Positions 8,643 through 17,570 of a stretch of 64,000 nt of DNA are shown in pieces. The stretch is from assembly GCA_905339275.1 (NCBI GenBank), contig CAJPFK010000001.1, positions 310,001 through 374,000 of the forward strand, given 5' to 3'. Each line of letters opens with the position of its first letter. The first letter of the stretch is position 1. Made by a program: the position numbers and the translations under genes. Source of the stretch: Methylophilaceae bacterium (GTDB taxonomy: Bacteria; Pseudomonadota; Gammaproteobacteria; Burkholderiales; Methylophilaceae). The notes under the pieces were generated by a model. The model did not search any database. It was given only the letters and a program-made list of their open reading frames with translations, and was not told the origin of the DNA.

Positions 8643-9428
8643 CTAGAAACTGTGTTCCATCGCCGGGAATGCCCGGGATTTGACGGCTTGTACATAAGCC
8701 TCGACGGCCGCCTGAATGCTGTCGGCACCTTGCATGAAATTACGCGTGAACCTGGGGGATTTGCCCGGGTAGATTCCCAGCATGTCCTGCAGAACCAATA
8801 CCTGTCCATCGCAATCGACTCCGGCCCCTATGCCTATGGTCGGAATCCTGATGGCTTCGGTGACCTGCCTTGCCAGCGCTGCCGGTATCATTTCCAGTAC
8901 CAGCATGCCGGCCCCGGCTTCGGCTAGCGCCTGCGCATCCTGCAATAGCCTCGCGGCTTCGGCATCATCACGACCTTGTACACGATAACCGCCGAGCTGG
9001 TGCACGGATTGCGGTGTCAGGCCAAGATGGCCGCAGACCGGGATGCCGCGTTGCACCAGGAATCGCACGGTTTCCGCCATGACTGCGCCGCCTTCCAGTT
9101 TCACCATATGCGCGCCAGAAGCCATCAGGCGGGCGGCATTGCGCAGGGCTTGCTCCGGGCTTTGCTGGTAACTGCCGAAAGGCATGTCCGTCACGATATA
9201 GGCGTTCCTGCTGCCTCTGGCAACGCAGCGGGTGTGATACTGCATGTCGTGCAGGGTTACCGACAGGGTGCTGTTGGCGCCTTGCAATACCATGCCGAGC
9301 GAGTCGCCGACTAGGAGCACTTCGACCCCGGCGTTTTCCAGCAGCGTGGCAAAACTGGCGTCGTAGCAGGTCAGCACGGCGATTTTTTCGCCTTGTGCTT
9401 TCATCTGCTGCAGAGTGACTAGATTCAT
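8643..9428 (-). CDS. panB: 3-methyl-2-oxobutanoate hydroxymethyltransferase
   Basis: PanB transfers a one-carbon unit from methylene-tetrahydrofolate to 2-ketoisovalerate to make ketopantoate. The 261-residue TIM-barrel protein contains LTCYDASFA, the metal-binding [21 protein letters not shown] and the IGIGAG loop. The ketoacid substrate also feeds IlvE (34.3 kb). It lies 6 nt downstream of the deoxynucleoside kinase gene. Confidence 0.97.
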   Translation of the reverse strand: MNLVTLQQMKAQGEKIAVLTCYDASFATLLENAGVEVLLVGDSLGMVLQGANSTLSVTLHDMQYHTRCVARGSRNAYIVTDMPFGSYQQSPEQALRNAARLMASGAHMVKLEGGAVMAETVRFLVQRGIPVCGHLGLTPQSVHQLGGYRVQGRDDAEAARLLQDAQALAEAGAGMLVLEMIPAALARQVTEAIRIPTIGIGAGVDCDGQVLVLQDMLGIYPGKSPRFTRNFMQGADSIQAAVEAYVQAVKSRAFPAMEHSF

Positions 9429-9434
9429 GGCGGA

Positions 9435-10097
9435 TTACTCGTAATTCGGATTGAAGAATTCGCGGCGGCTGCGAATCTGCAGGATACGGTTGATCAGCAC
9501 GTCCAGCGCGGCGTCATTGGCGGCAATGTTGAGTTTCTCGTTGTTGACGATGAGCAATGGCGAAGCATCGTACTGGTGGAAGAATTCGCTGTAGGCATCG
9601 GCCAGCCTCGCCAAGTACTCCCGCGGAATCTCCTGTTCGTAACTGATGTTGCGTTGCCCGATGCGGTCAACCAGCGCATCTACCGGTGTTTGCAGGTAGA
9701 TCACCAGGTCCGGGGGGGAGGCCTTCAACTGCAGGTGCTGGTAAATCTGGCGGTAAAGCGCAAATTCCTCGTCGTCCAGGTTCAGCCTGGCGAAAATCGG
9801 GTCTTTTTCCAGAAAAAAGTCGGCGATGGTGGCTTTGGCAAACATATCGCGCTGGGTCAGGTCGCCCAGCTGGCCGGCACGCTGGAACAGGAAGAATAGC
9901 TGGGTCGGCAGTGCATAACGCTGAACGTCCTGATAAAAACGCGGCAGGAAAGGGTTGGATTCTGCGTTCTCCAGCAACAGGCTTGCCGAGTATTTGTCTG
10001 CGAGTTTGCGTGCCAGCGTCGTTTTGCCGCTGCCGATCGGGCCCTCGATGACGATATAAGGGTATCTGTCGATGAGATCTGTCTTGATGATAGTCAT
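9435..10097 (-). CDS. Deoxynucleoside (deoxyadenosine-type) kinase
   Basis: The 220-residue protein begins with beta-strand YIVIEGPIGSGKTTLARKL, a P-loop at about residues 18-25. It also has the NPFLPRFYQD and TQLFFLFQR helices of the dNK family and a lid-like region around DRIGQRNISYE. Such kinases phosphorylate deoxynucleosides (often deoxyadenosine or deoxyguanosine) for salvage; the exact specificity is not visible. The folK-dNK-panB-panC order is recurrent in betaproteobacteria. It follows folK by 17 nt. Confidence 0.9.
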   Translation of the reverse strand: MTIIKTDLIDRYPYIVIEGPIGSGKTTLARKLADKYSASLLLENAESNPFLPRFYQDVQRYALPTQLFFLFQRAGQLGDLTQRDMFAKATIADFFLEKDPIFARLNLDDEEFALYRQIYQHLQLKASPPDLVIYLQTPVDALVDRIGQRNISYEQEIPREYLARLADAYSEFFHQYDASPLLIVNNEKLNIAANDAALDVLINRILQIRSRREFFNPNYE

Positions 10098-10114
10098 AAG
10101 CTGATAGCGTTACC

Positions 10115-10609
10115 TCAAGGGCTTATTTTTGTTACACCCTGGTCTTTGCAGGTCTCGGCTAGCGCAGCGATGGTCTGTTGCGATAACGTCGGGCCGGGGA
10201 TATGCAAGTCCGGTGCGATTTCCGCTAATGGTAACAGTACAAAGCCGCGCGCGTGCATCCTGGGATGGGGAATGACCAGATCAGCGGTTTGCAATTGCAG
10301 GTTATCGTACAACAGTAAATCCAGATCCAGCGCTCTCGGTGCGTTCGGGAACGGGCGCTGCCTGCCGTGCAGGTTTTCAATTGCCAGCAGGTAACTTAAC
10401 AGTTCCTCCGGGCTGAGCGTCGTTTCCAGCGCCACAACTGCATTGATGAACTCCGGCTGATTGTCATAACCCACGGGTGCAGTGCGGTACAGCGAGGATT
10501 TCCTGAGGGTTTTTGTCCGCGGCATTGCATCCAGTTCATCGAATGCCTTGAGCACCTGATGCGTCGGGTGATGCAGGTTGCTGCCTAGCGCTACATAAGC
10601 TTTGCTCAT
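10115..10609 (-). CDS. folK: 2-amino-4-hydroxy-6-hydroxymethyldihydropteridine pyrophosphokinase
   Basis: FolK (HPPK) pyrophosphorylates the pterin precursor of folate. The ATG at 10609 overlaps the pcnB stop as ATGA and gives the usual N-terminus AYVALGSNLHHP. The 164-residue product carries the HPPK signature RPFPNAPRALDLDLLLY and the HPRMHARGFVLLPL block. A longer frame upstream is just read-through antisense of the pcnB 3' end. The 4-nt overlap indicates translational coupling to pcnB. Confidence 0.95.
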   Translation of the reverse strand: MSKAYVALGSNLHHPTHQVLKAFDELDAMPRTKTLRKSSLYRTAPVGYDNQPEFINAVVALETTLSPEELLSYLLAIENLHGRQRPFPNAPRALDLDLLLYDNLQLQTADLVIPHPRMHARGFVLLPLAEIAPDLHIPGPTLSQQTIAALAETCKDQGVTKISP

Positions 10610-11982
10610 GCCGCTTGGCCGGGTCCTGTATCCGGGCCACCGGACGACCTGCTGCGTCTGCGGCGGCGGCGTTTTTTCGGTTCGGTGTCCGGCAGCAGCA
10701 TGGCGGCTCGCATTTCGCCGTCGGCATGGGCGAAATCGGACCACCATTGGCCGATTTCTGCGGGCAATTCGCCAGATTCGCAACGCAGCAGCAGAAAGTC
10801 GTAAGCCGCGCGGAAACGTGGATGCTCGATCAGTGCATAAGGGCGTTTACCTGCCCGTTGCTCGAATCTGGGCTGCAATCCCCAGATTTCGCGCATGGTG
10901 GTGCTGTAACGTTTATGGATGGCGAGCTTCTCGGCCTGAATGTCCGATACTTCAGTCATGGCCATGTGCAAGGCAGGAATCGGCCGGTGTCCTTCCTCCT
11001 GGTATTTCTTCCAGGCTGCCAGTACCTCGTGCCAGAGCAGGGTGGCGAAGAGAAAGCCGGGCGAGACTGGCTTGTCTGCCAGTACGCGATCATCCGTATT
11101 CTGCAGGGCGAGATTAACGAAACGTTCACCCATCGGTTGTTCCAGCACGACGTCGAGCAACGGCAGCAGGCCGTGATGCAGGCCATGCCTGCGTAATTCC
11201 CTGGCGCTTTCCATGGCATGGCCGGAGAGGAAGAGCTTGAGCATTTCGTCGAACAGGCGCGATTCCGGTACGTCTTTCAGCAGGTCGGCCATTTTCGGGA
11301 TAGGCGTTTCGGTTGCCGCATCGAGCTTGAGGCCGAGTTTGGCCGAGAGCCGGATGGCGCGCAGCATGCGCACGGGGTCTTCGCGGTAGCGTGTTGCCGG
11401 GTCGCCGATCATGCGCAGCACCCCGGCCTTGATATCGGCAACACCATTGTGAAAGTCGAGGACTTCTTCGGTTGCCGGGTCGTAATACAGGGCATTGGCC
11501 GTGAAATCACGCCTGACGGCATCTTCTTCCTGGTTGCCGAAGACGTTGTCGCGCAGGATGCGTCCGCTTTCAGCGGTTCTGGCATTGTCGTCATCCGCCA
11601 GATGGCTACCGCGGAAGGTGGAGACCTCTACCGTTTCATCGCCGAATATCACGTGGACGAGCCGGAAACGGCGGCCGATGATACGGGAGCGGCGGAAAAC
11701 GCGGTTGACCTGTTCCGGTGTTGCATTGGTGGCGACATCGAAATCCTTCGGACGTCTTTTCAACAGCAGATCGCGTACCGCGCCACCGACGACATAGGCC
11801 TCGAATCCTGCCTTTTGCAGGCCTTCCGTGGTTTTCAGGGCGGCGGTGCTTAAAAGCTTGCGGTCTATACCATGCGTACTGCGGGGGATGACTTTGGCAT
11901 TCTGTTGGGATATACCCTTCGGTTTTTTTCCGGATTTTTGTTTGCCCGGGTTAAAGACCCGTTGCAGCAATTTTTTGATCAT
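10606..11982 (-). CDS. pcnB: Poly(A) polymerase I
   Basis: PcnB adds 3' poly(A) tails that mark RNAs for decay. The 458-residue protein has the class II nucleotidyltransferase motif GGAVRDLLL followed by RPKDFDVATNA (catalytic aspartates) and the RNA-binding region with RYREDPVRMLRAIR. A very basic C-terminal tail (KKRRRRRRSRS) is present, as in E. coli PcnB, and distinguishes it from CCA-adding enzymes. The N-terminus is also lysine-rich. It leads the pcnB-folK-dNK-panB-panC unit. Confidence 0.95.
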   Translation of the reverse strand: MIKKLLQRVFNPGKQKSGKKPKGISQQNAKVIPRSTHGIDRKLLSTAALKTTEGLQKAGFEAYVVGGAVRDLLLKRRPKDFDVATNATPEQVNRVFRRSRIIGRRFRLVHVIFGDETVEVSTFRGSHLADDDNARTAESGRILRDNVFGNQEEDAVRRDFTANALYYDPATEEVLDFHNGVADIKAGVLRMIGDPATRYREDPVRMLRAIRLSAKLGLKLDAATETPIPKMADLLKDVPESRLFDEMLKLFLSGHAMESARELRRHGLHHGLLPLLDVVLEQPMGERFVNLALQNTDDRVLADKPVSPGFLFATLLWHEVLAAWKKYQEEGHRPIPALHMAMTEVSDIQAEKLAIHKRYSTTMREIWGLQPRFEQRAGKRPYALIEHPRFRAAYDFLLLRCESGELPAEIGQWWSDFAHADGEMRAAMLLPDTEPKKRRRRRRSRSSGGPDTGPGQAA

Positions 11983-12090
11983 CAGAGGTACGGCCTGAAT
12001 CCATTCGGCTAAGTCACCGGATTATAACGTAAAGCCTGATATTGCGCTTAGCCTCAAGCGGCCTGCAGGCCGGGAAAGGATTCTCAAGGA

Positions 12091-12516
12091 TTATCGGGCT
12101 TTAGATGAACGTTTTTTGATCTGGACAGGGATGATGGTGCCGATCACCATGCCAAGTGTAAATATCAGCGGTTCGATCCCTCCCGTGAGCAGGGAGGCAA
12201 GCGCCGGGCCCGGGCAATAGCCTGACAGCCCCCAGCCAATCCCGAAAGTCATGGCGCCCAGAATCAACCGGCGGTCAATCTTGCGCTCTGCCGGTAATTG
12301 AACGGGTTCTCCCAACAGGCTTTTGGGATGGTTTTTTGCATGGTTGAAGGCAGGGAATGCCACAAGAATAGCACCCCCCATGACAAGGCCGAGTGAAGGG
12401 TTCCAGCGTCCGCTCACATCCAGGAACCCGATCACCTTGGCCGGATCGGTCATGCCGGAAAGGATTAACCCAACGCCGAATATCAGCCCGGCAATCAGTG
12501 CGCTGAAGAGCCTCAA
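12091..12516 (-). CDS. YeeE/YedE-type half-transporter, second subunit (DUF6691)
   Basis: This 141-residue membrane protein has four or so helices, with the conserved cysteine motif GWGLSGYCPGPAL around residues 97-109. It is the partner half of the gene 4 nt upstream; together they equal one full-length YeeE/YedE sulfur-compound transporter such as TsuA. In the PmpA/PmpB type pairs, such halves work in transport of reduced sulfur species. The C-terminus is basic and cytoplasmic-looking. The substrate is an inference from family and from the nearby cys genes. Confidence 0.85.
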   Translation of the reverse strand: MRLFSALIAGLIFGVGLILSGMTDPAKVIGFLDVSGRWNPSLGLVMGGAILVAFPAFNHAKNHPKSLLGEPVQLPAERKIDRRLILGAMTFGIGWGLSGYCPGPALASLLTGGIEPLIFTLGMVIGTIIPVQIKKRSSKAR

Positions 12517-12520
12517 TGGC

Positions 12521-12955
12521 CTATTCCCAACCGGTCACGTATCTGACGAGCCAGACCGTCGCAATACCGGCTGTCATAAAAGTCAGCGTAGCTGCCAATG
12601 AGCGTAATGACAAGCGCGACAGGCCGCAGACGCCATGCCCGCTGGTGCAGCCGGAACCATAGTATGTCCCCAGCCCGACCAATAATCCTGCGGCAAACAG
12701 CAGGCCTGGGCCCGTTTCCTGCACCACTGCCGGCAGGGCCGATACCAGCCCATAAACCAGGGGAGCCGCAACCAAGCCGGCCAGGAACATGAGCCGCCAT
12801 GCGGTATTTCCCTTTTCTCTTATGAAAATCCCACCCAGTATGCCGCTCACGCCAGCAATTCTGCCGTTGAAGATAATCAATATGGCGGCTGCCAGGCCGA
12901 TCAGCAGTCCGCCGCCGAAGGACGGCAAGGGCGAGAAATTGGCCCAGTCAATCAT
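12521..12955 (-). CDS. YeeE/YedE-type half-transporter, first subunit
   Basis: The 144-residue product has several membrane helices and the family signature GSGCTSGHGVCGLSR near residues 100-114, whose cysteines carry the sulfur substrate in YeeE relatives. It is followed after 4 nt by the second half gene. A FadL-family outer-membrane gene precedes it on the same strand at 35 nt, so the three likely form one transcript. The most likely role is uptake or export of thiosulfate, sulfide or another reduced sulfur compound. Confidence 0.88.
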   Translation of the reverse strand: MIDWANFSPLPSFGGGLLIGLAAAILIIFNGRIAGVSGILGGIFIREKGNTAWRLMFLAGLVAAPLVYGLVSALPAVVQETGPGLLFAAGLLVGLGTYYGSGCTSGHGVCGLSRLSLRSLAATLTFMTAGIATVWLVRYVTGWE

Positions 12956-12990
12956 ATCAATTGCTTTCCCGATTGGCTATTTTCAAGCTT

Positions 12991-14235
12991 TCAAAGCACC
13001 CAGCTATAAGCGATACCGAGTGAATCCTGATACATCTTGAGGTTGACGTCTCCGCCGCCGAAGGCACCCGGGATGGAGTTAGTGCCTTTGACCTCATGCT
13101 CAAAGGCATGCAGGTAGCTGAATGAGAGCGCACTCTTGTTGGCGAATGTCCATGTGGCGCCGAGGGTGACATGGTTTTCCACGACGGCCGGTGCGAGCGT
13201 GTTGAATAATGTCTGGCTGCCTGGAATCGGCTGGTCCACATGGTTATAGCCGGCGCGAAGCGTGAGTTGCTCGTTATGTGCATACAGCACACCGAGTTTG
13301 TAGACGGTTGCGTCTTCCCAGCCGAACCCCGCGCCCTTGCTGTTACCCAATTGCGCGGTAAGAAGCTTGGACAGGGAGTTGCCGACCGAATCGACGCTGC
13401 TGTAGCGGATACGCTGCACATCGCCTGCCAGGGTGAGCGCAGGGGTGGCCTTGAACGCAAAACCTGCGCCGTAAGTCGCCGGAATGTCGAAATCGCCTTG
13501 TTCCGCAAACAGGCCCTTGTACCTGTCGAATTCAGACATGTAAGTCCTGGTCTGGTAGTGGGCGCCAAGCGACAGTGCCTCCGTGACCTGGCCGAACCAG
13601 CCGATATGCAGCCCAGCACCGTAAGATGAATCCTTCCCCTTGTTGGTGACATGGTCGGGAGACTGGGAAAATACCGGGTTTGCAAAGTTTTGCAGCCCCT
13701 TGGCTTCGAATCGCTGGTAAGCCAGATTCAAGCTGATGCCGATCGACTGATCGGGCGTAATTTTCCAGGCGATGGTCGGTGTGACGAACAACTGGATCAA
13801 ATCGACCCCGGCGCGCGTATTGCCGAACAGCGGGAAGCCGTCCTTGTAGTCGGTATTCATGCCGCCGTTGCCATAGGCCGCGATACCGATGGTGACGTCT
13901 GGATTGAGCTCTCGGCTATAGCCTAATTCGGGAATTAGGAAATTTTTGGTATCGCTGCCGTCGTATTTTCCATTGACCGGAGCAGGGCTTCCTTCAATTT
14001 CTGCACTGCGGATCGGCCTGAACAAAGTGGCGCCGATATCCAGGCGATCGCCAACCCAGGCAAGACCGGCGGGGTTGGCTGCGATGACAAGGGCGTCCTG
14101 TGGAAGGGCAATGCCCACGCCACCGGCGCCCTGTGATTTGACGCCGTATCCGTGAGCAAAATAGCCGTCTGTGGCATGTGCATTTGTCATGGCAAAAAGC
14201 CCCATCAACGCGAGACTTCTGTAAATCAATTTCAT
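12991..14235 (-). CDS. OmpP1/FadL-family outer membrane channel
   Basis: The ATG at 14235 has AAGGAA 6 nt upstream and gives a signal peptide ending at AHA. The mature protein opens with TDGYFAHGYGVKSQGAGGVGIALPQDALVIAANPAGLA, shortened here to its key motifs GAGG and NPAGLA, which are diagnostic of FadL-like 14-strand barrels. The protein is 414 residues and ends in the aromatic-rich strand SLGIAYSWVL expected of an outer-membrane barrel. FadL channels admit hydrophobic molecules. Its position before the YeeE/YedE pair raises the idea of a sulfur-related substrate, but this is not shown. Confidence 0.88.
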   Translation of the reverse strand: MKLIYRSLALMGLFAMTNAHATDGYFAHGYGVKSQGAGGVGIALPQDALVIAANPAGLAWVGDRLDIGATLFRPIRSAEIEGSPAPVNGKYDGSDTKNFLIPELGYSRELNPDVTIGIAAYGNGGMNTDYKDGFPLFGNTRAGVDLIQLFVTPTIAWKITPDQSIGISLNLAYQRFEAKGLQNFANPVFSQSPDHVTNKGKDSSYGAGLHIGWFGQVTEALSLGAHYQTRTYMSEFDRYKGLFAEQGDFDIPATYGAGFAFKATPALTLAGDVQRIRYSSVDSVGNSLSKLLTAQLGNSKGAGFGWEDATVYKLGVLYAHNEQLTLRAGYNHVDQPIPGSQTLFNTLAPAVVENHVTLGATWTFANKSALSFSYLHAFEHEVKGTNSIPGAFGGGDVNLKMYQDSLGIAYSWVL

Positions 14236-14272
14236 ATGGATTCCTTCGTTCTGGCAGGACATCAAATAAAAA

Positions 14273-14298
14273 AGGCTAGTGCTTTTACGCACTAGCCT
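14273..14298 (-). terminator. Terminator of the cysT-cysW-cysA operon
   Basis: A perfect 10-bp inverted repeat (AGGCTAGTGC/GCACTAGCCT) with a 6-nt loop lies 36 nt past the cysA stop. On the minus strand it is followed by a run of six Ts (TTTTTTATTT), so it ends the sulfate transporter transcript before fadL. Confidence 0.9.
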
Positions 14299-14333
14299 CC
14301 GGTTGTCAGGTCGGCTTTTCGGAATTTGCCGGA

Positions 14334-15401
14334 TCAGGTCGCCTGATCCAGGAACACCCGTACATTCCGCGGGTGGACGAATACGCGGTCGCCTTCCGCG
14401 ATCTCCAGTTCCCTGAAGCGCTCGCGTGTCAGTTCGGCTTCAACGATTTCGGTCTGGTCGGCGCGTTGCAGCTCCAGCCTGACCAGCGGCCCAAGCGAGT
14501 GGATATAGCTGATGACGGCTTCGAATGCAGGCGTATTGCCCCGGGTTTTCTGGATGTCGATGTCGTGCGGACGGACATAGGCCGAGGCCGGACTGTCCTG
14601 TGTGTCCTGGTGATCCTGCAACTCGATCTCGATATCGCCGATATGGGCCCGGCCGGCATGTACGCGGCTGTGGAACAGGTTGACGTTGCCGAGGAATTTG
14701 TAGACGAACGGCGATGCCGGATGATCGTACACGTCCTGCGGCGTGCCGATCTGCTCGACATTGCCTTGGTTCATGACGACGATGCGGTCGGCGACTTCCA
14801 GCGCCTCTTCCTGGTCGTGGGTGACGAATACGCTGGTGATGTGCAGTTCGTCATGCAGGCGGCGCAGCCAGCGGCGCAGGTCCTTGCGCACCTTGGCATC
14901 CAGCGCGCCGAATGGCTCATCCAGCAGCAGGACCTTGGGCTCGACTGCCAACGCGCGTGCCAGCGCGATACGCTGGCGCTGGCCGCCGGAAAGTTGCGGC
15001 GGATAGCGGTCTGCCAGCCAATCCAGTTGCACCAGGTTCAGGAGTTCATGCACGCGGCGATGAATTTCCCCATCGGAAGGCCGCGTCTTTTTCGGCCTGA
15101 CGCGCAAACCGAATGCGACATTCTCGAACACGGTCATGTGGCGGAACAGCGCGTAATGCTGGAAGACAAAGCCCACCTGGCGCTCGCGCACGTCGCGGTT
15201 GGTGGCTTCCTCGCCATGGAACAGGATGCTGCCGCTATCGGCGCTTTCCAGCCCGGCGATGATGCGCAGCAGCGTGGTCTTGCCGCAACCGGAAGGTCCC
15301 AGCAGTGCGACCAGTTCGCCGCTCGGCACGTCCACGCTGACATTGTTGAGCGCGTTGAAGCTGCCGAATTGTTTGGTGATGTTCTTGATGTCGATGCTCA
15401 T
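14334..15401 (-). CDS. cysA: Sulfate/thiosulfate ABC transporter ATP-binding protein
   Basis: CysA powers sulfate and thiosulfate import. The 355-residue protein has Walker [12 protein letters not shown] (about residues 35-45), a Q-loop in FVFQHYALF, the signature [15 protein letters not shown], Walker [12 protein letters not shown] and the switch histidine in [11 protein letters not shown]-terminal TOBE-like region follows. It lies 15 nt downstream of cysW. The operon carries no binding-protein gene of its own; two candidates are at 23.4 and 29.7 kb. Confidence 0.97.
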   Translation of the reverse strand: MSIDIKNITKQFGSFNALNNVSVDVPSGELVALLGPSGCGKTTLLRIIAGLESADSGSILFHGEEATNRDVRERQVGFVFQHYALFRHMTVFENVAFGLRVRPKKTRPSDGEIHRRVHELLNLVQLDWLADRYPPQLSGGQRQRIALARALAVEPKVLLLDEPFGALDAKVRKDLRRWLRRLHDELHITSVFVTHDQEEALEVADRIVVMNQGNVEQIGTPQDVYDHPASPFVYKFLGNVNLFHSRVHAGRAHIGDIEIELQDHQDTQDSPASAYVRPHDIDIQKTRGNTPAFEAVISYIHSLGPLVRLELQRADQTEIVEAELTRERFRELEIAEGDRVFVHPRNVRVFLDQAT

Positions 15402-15416
15402 GTTATATAAACCCCG

Positions 15417-16316
15417 TTATTCTTCCGATGTTTTTTCTTCAGTGCTGGCGCTGCGTGCGACCTGCCACTCAACATAGCTTTTCAATGCGACCGTAATCAA
15501 CGCAAGAAACGCCAGTAGCGATGCCACTGCAAATGCTGCCGCGTAGTTGTATTCGTTATAGAGAATTTCCACATGCAGCGGCATGGTATTGGTCAGGCCG
15601 CGAATGTGTCCCGATACCACCGAGACCGCGCCGAATTCCCCCATGGCGCGCGCATTGGTAAGAATCACGCCGTAAAGCAACCCCCACTTCACATTGGGCA
15701 GGGTGATGCGCCAGAGAATCTGCCAGCCGGAAGCGCCAAGTACCAGGCCTGCCTCCTCCTCCTCCTTGCCCTGGGCTTGCATCAGCGGAATCAGCTCGCG
15801 TGCGACAAAGGGCACGGTAACGAAAATGGTGGCGAGCACGATACCGGGCAGGGCAAAGATGATCTTGTAATCGTTTTCGATCAGCCAGGCACCGAACCAG
15901 CCTTGCAGGCCGAATATCAGCACATAGATCAGGCCTGCGATGACAGGCGAAACCGCAAACGGCAAGTCGATCAGCGTAATCAGTATGCTTTTGCCCTTGA
16001 ATTCGAACTTGGCGATGGACCAGGCCGCAGCGATACCGAAAACCAGGTTGAGCGGAACGGCAATACCGGCGGCAAGCAGGGTCAGCTTGATGGCAGAAAG
16101 CGCATCCGGTTCGGTAAGCGCGGAAAAATAGGTCTCGACACCTTTGCGCAAGGCTTCGGTGAACACCGCGGCCAGTGGAATGAATAGAAAAACACTTAAA
16201 AATACTAGTGTGATGGTAATCAGCAGCCAGCGTATCCACGCCGGCTCAGAGGTGGCCCGGCTGTGAGCCACTTTGCTTTTATAATTGGTGTATTGCGAAA
16301 TTGCGATAGTTGCCAT
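15417..16316 (-). CDS. cysW: Sulfate ABC transporter permease CysW
   Basis: The 299-residue inner-membrane permease has six predicted helices and the EAA loop VLGASGWQILWRITLPNVKWG that docks to CysA. The segment GEFGAVSVVSGHIRGLTNTMPL and the following LYNEYNYAAAFAVASLLA are typical of CysW rather than CysT. A hydrophilic N-terminal lead of about 25 residues (SQYTNYKSKVAHS) precedes the first helix. It follows cysT by 14 nt. Confidence 0.96.
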   Translation of the reverse strand: MATIAISQYTNYKSKVAHSRATSEPAWIRWLLITITLVFLSVFLFIPLAAVFTEALRKGVETYFSALTEPDALSAIKLTLLAAGIAVPLNLVFGIAAAWSIAKFEFKGKSILITLIDLPFAVSPVIAGLIYVLIFGLQGWFGAWLIENDYKIIFALPGIVLATIFVTVPFVARELIPLMQAQGKEEEEAGLVLGASGWQILWRITLPNVKWGLLYGVILTNARAMGEFGAVSVVSGHIRGLTNTMPLHVEILYNEYNYAAAFAVASLLAFLALITVALKSYVEWQVARSASTEEKTSEE

Positions 16317-16330
16317 GTTGGATCCCTGGA

Positions 16331-17161
16331 TTAGCGTACTTGACCGTTACGGCGACTGTTCCACCACTGCAGGCCGTTGATGGCCAGCAGTAAAATGAAG
16401 GAGATGATCAGCATCACCACCGCGACGGCAGTGGCGCCCGCATAATCGTATTGCTCAAGTTTGGTGATGATGATGAGCGGCGTGATTTCCGACACCATGG
16501 GCATGTTGCCTGCGATGAAAATCACCGAACCGTATTCACCGACAGCCCGCGCGAACGCCAGTGCAAAACCCGTCAACAAGGCCGGCAACAAGGCGGGGAA
16601 GATAATCCGGCTAAAAGTCTGCCAGCGATTGGCGCCAAGGCTGGCGGCTGCCTCTTCCGCCTCGGCTTCCAGATCTTCCAGCACAGGCTGCACCGTTCGC
16701 ACAACGAAGGGCAGGCCAATGAAAGTCAGCGCCACCACTACACCCAAAGGCGTGAATGCGACCTTGATGCCGAGCGGTTCCAGCAGGCTGCCGATCCAGC
16801 CATTACCGGCAAAAATTGCAGTCAATGCAATCCCCGCCACTGCAGTAGGCAAGGCAAACGGCAAATCTACCAGCGCATCGACGATGCGCTTGCCGGGAAA
16901 GGTGTAACGCACCAGTACCCAGGCCGTGAGCAAGCCAAATACGGCATTGATGGAGGCACCGATCAGCGAAGCGCCGAACGTCAGCTTGTAGGAAGCAACG
17001 ACGCGAGGCGTGGTGACCACATCCCAGAACTCGGCGAAGCTCAGTTCCGTGGTTTTGATAAATGCTGCCGAAAGTGGAATCAGTACGATCAGACTAAGAT
17101 ACAGGATGGTGTAACCCAGTGAAAGGTTGAAACCGGGAAGTACGTTTTTGCGGGTTGCCAT
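16331..17161 (-). CDS. cysT: Sulfate ABC transporter permease CysT (CysU)
   Basis: The 276-residue inner-membrane permease starts with FNLSLGYTILYLSLIVLIPLSAAF. It contains the EAA loop SLGANRWQTFSRIIFPALLPA and the GEYGSVIFIAGNMPMVSEI segment characteristic of CysT. It leads the cysT-cysW-cysA unit. An AT-rich region 45-110 nt upstream includes a TATTCTTTT element shared with two other sulfur operons in the window, which probably marks its regulated promoter. Confidence 0.96.
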   Translation of the reverse strand: MATRKNVLPGFNLSLGYTILYLSLIVLIPLSAAFIKTTELSFAEFWDVVTTPRVVASYKLTFGASLIGASINAVFGLLTAWVLVRYTFPGKRIVDALVDLPFALPTAVAGIALTAIFAGNGWIGSLLEPLGIKVAFTPLGVVVALTFIGLPFVVRTVQPVLEDLEAEAEEAAASLGANRWQTFSRIIFPALLPALLTGFALAFARAVGEYGSVIFIAGNMPMVSEITPLIIITKLEQYDYAGATAVAVVMLIISFILLLAINGLQWWNSRRNGQVR

Positions 17162-17217
17162 GATGCGCCATAAGTGTTGAAGCCGGACGCCAATGTAGCA
17201 AAGCTTTAAAAGTATTT

Positions 17218-17226
17218 AAAAGAATA
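17218..17226 (-). promoter_or_regulatory. Shared sulfur-operon element upstream of cysT
   Basis: On the minus strand this reads TATTCTTTT and sits 57 nt before the cysT start. The same 9-mer occurs upstream of sbp (24451) and of the yezD-like gene (32475), each followed by a similar AT-rich tail. It is a candidate CysB/Cbl-type site or part of it; regulator identity is inferred. Confidence 0.45.
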
Positions 17227-17502
17227 AGTTTTTATATGTTTATAACTAATGATTGTTTTGTTCCCGGCGCGGGTTCAAGGAGGCATACCAGATCAGCGTT
17301 TGAATCAGCTTTGTCGAAAGTGGTGAGGTCGGCATTGGCCGTCAGTTCCCTAGTTTATTCCTTGCTTGGGTGTACCGCTAGCGGAAAAGTTCTCCTTGCG
17401 GGCTTTTCTGTCGAGCGCCGGACGTATTATCGGGTATGAACAGACGACTTTTGCGAACCGGCTCGCATATTTCTTCGGGCTGATCCTGCCGGCCTTTAAT
17501 AC

Positions 17503-17531
17503 TTGACTAATTTATATGGGTATGGTATGTA
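17503..17531 (+). promoter_or_regulatory. Predicted sigma-70 promoter for the gene at 17571
   Basis: TTGACT (17503-17508) and TATGTA (17526-17531) are separated by exactly 17 nt. The start codon at 17571 lies 40 nt after the -10 element. Confidence 0.55.
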
Positions 17532-17570
17532 AATCAATTGTGCTTTTTTCAATTTCAAGTGAAGGAGAGC

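Larger units (their letters stand above)
17162..17570. other. Divergent intergenic region between cysT and a small membrane-protein gene
   Basis: These 409 nt hold the AT-rich cysT control region (about 17200-17255) and a plus-strand promoter near 17503. A 67-codon plus-strand frame in the middle has no recognised features and no good ribosome site, and I do not regard it as a gene. Confidence 0.6.

Noticed and set aside
14373-15410. 345-codon plus-strand open frame opposite cysA
   Set aside because: It mirrors the cysA coding frame, has no family features, and cysA has all ATPase motifs.
17236-17439. 67-codon plus-strand frame upstream of the gene at 17571
   Set aside because: No ribosome site, random composition, and it precedes the promoter of the real gene.
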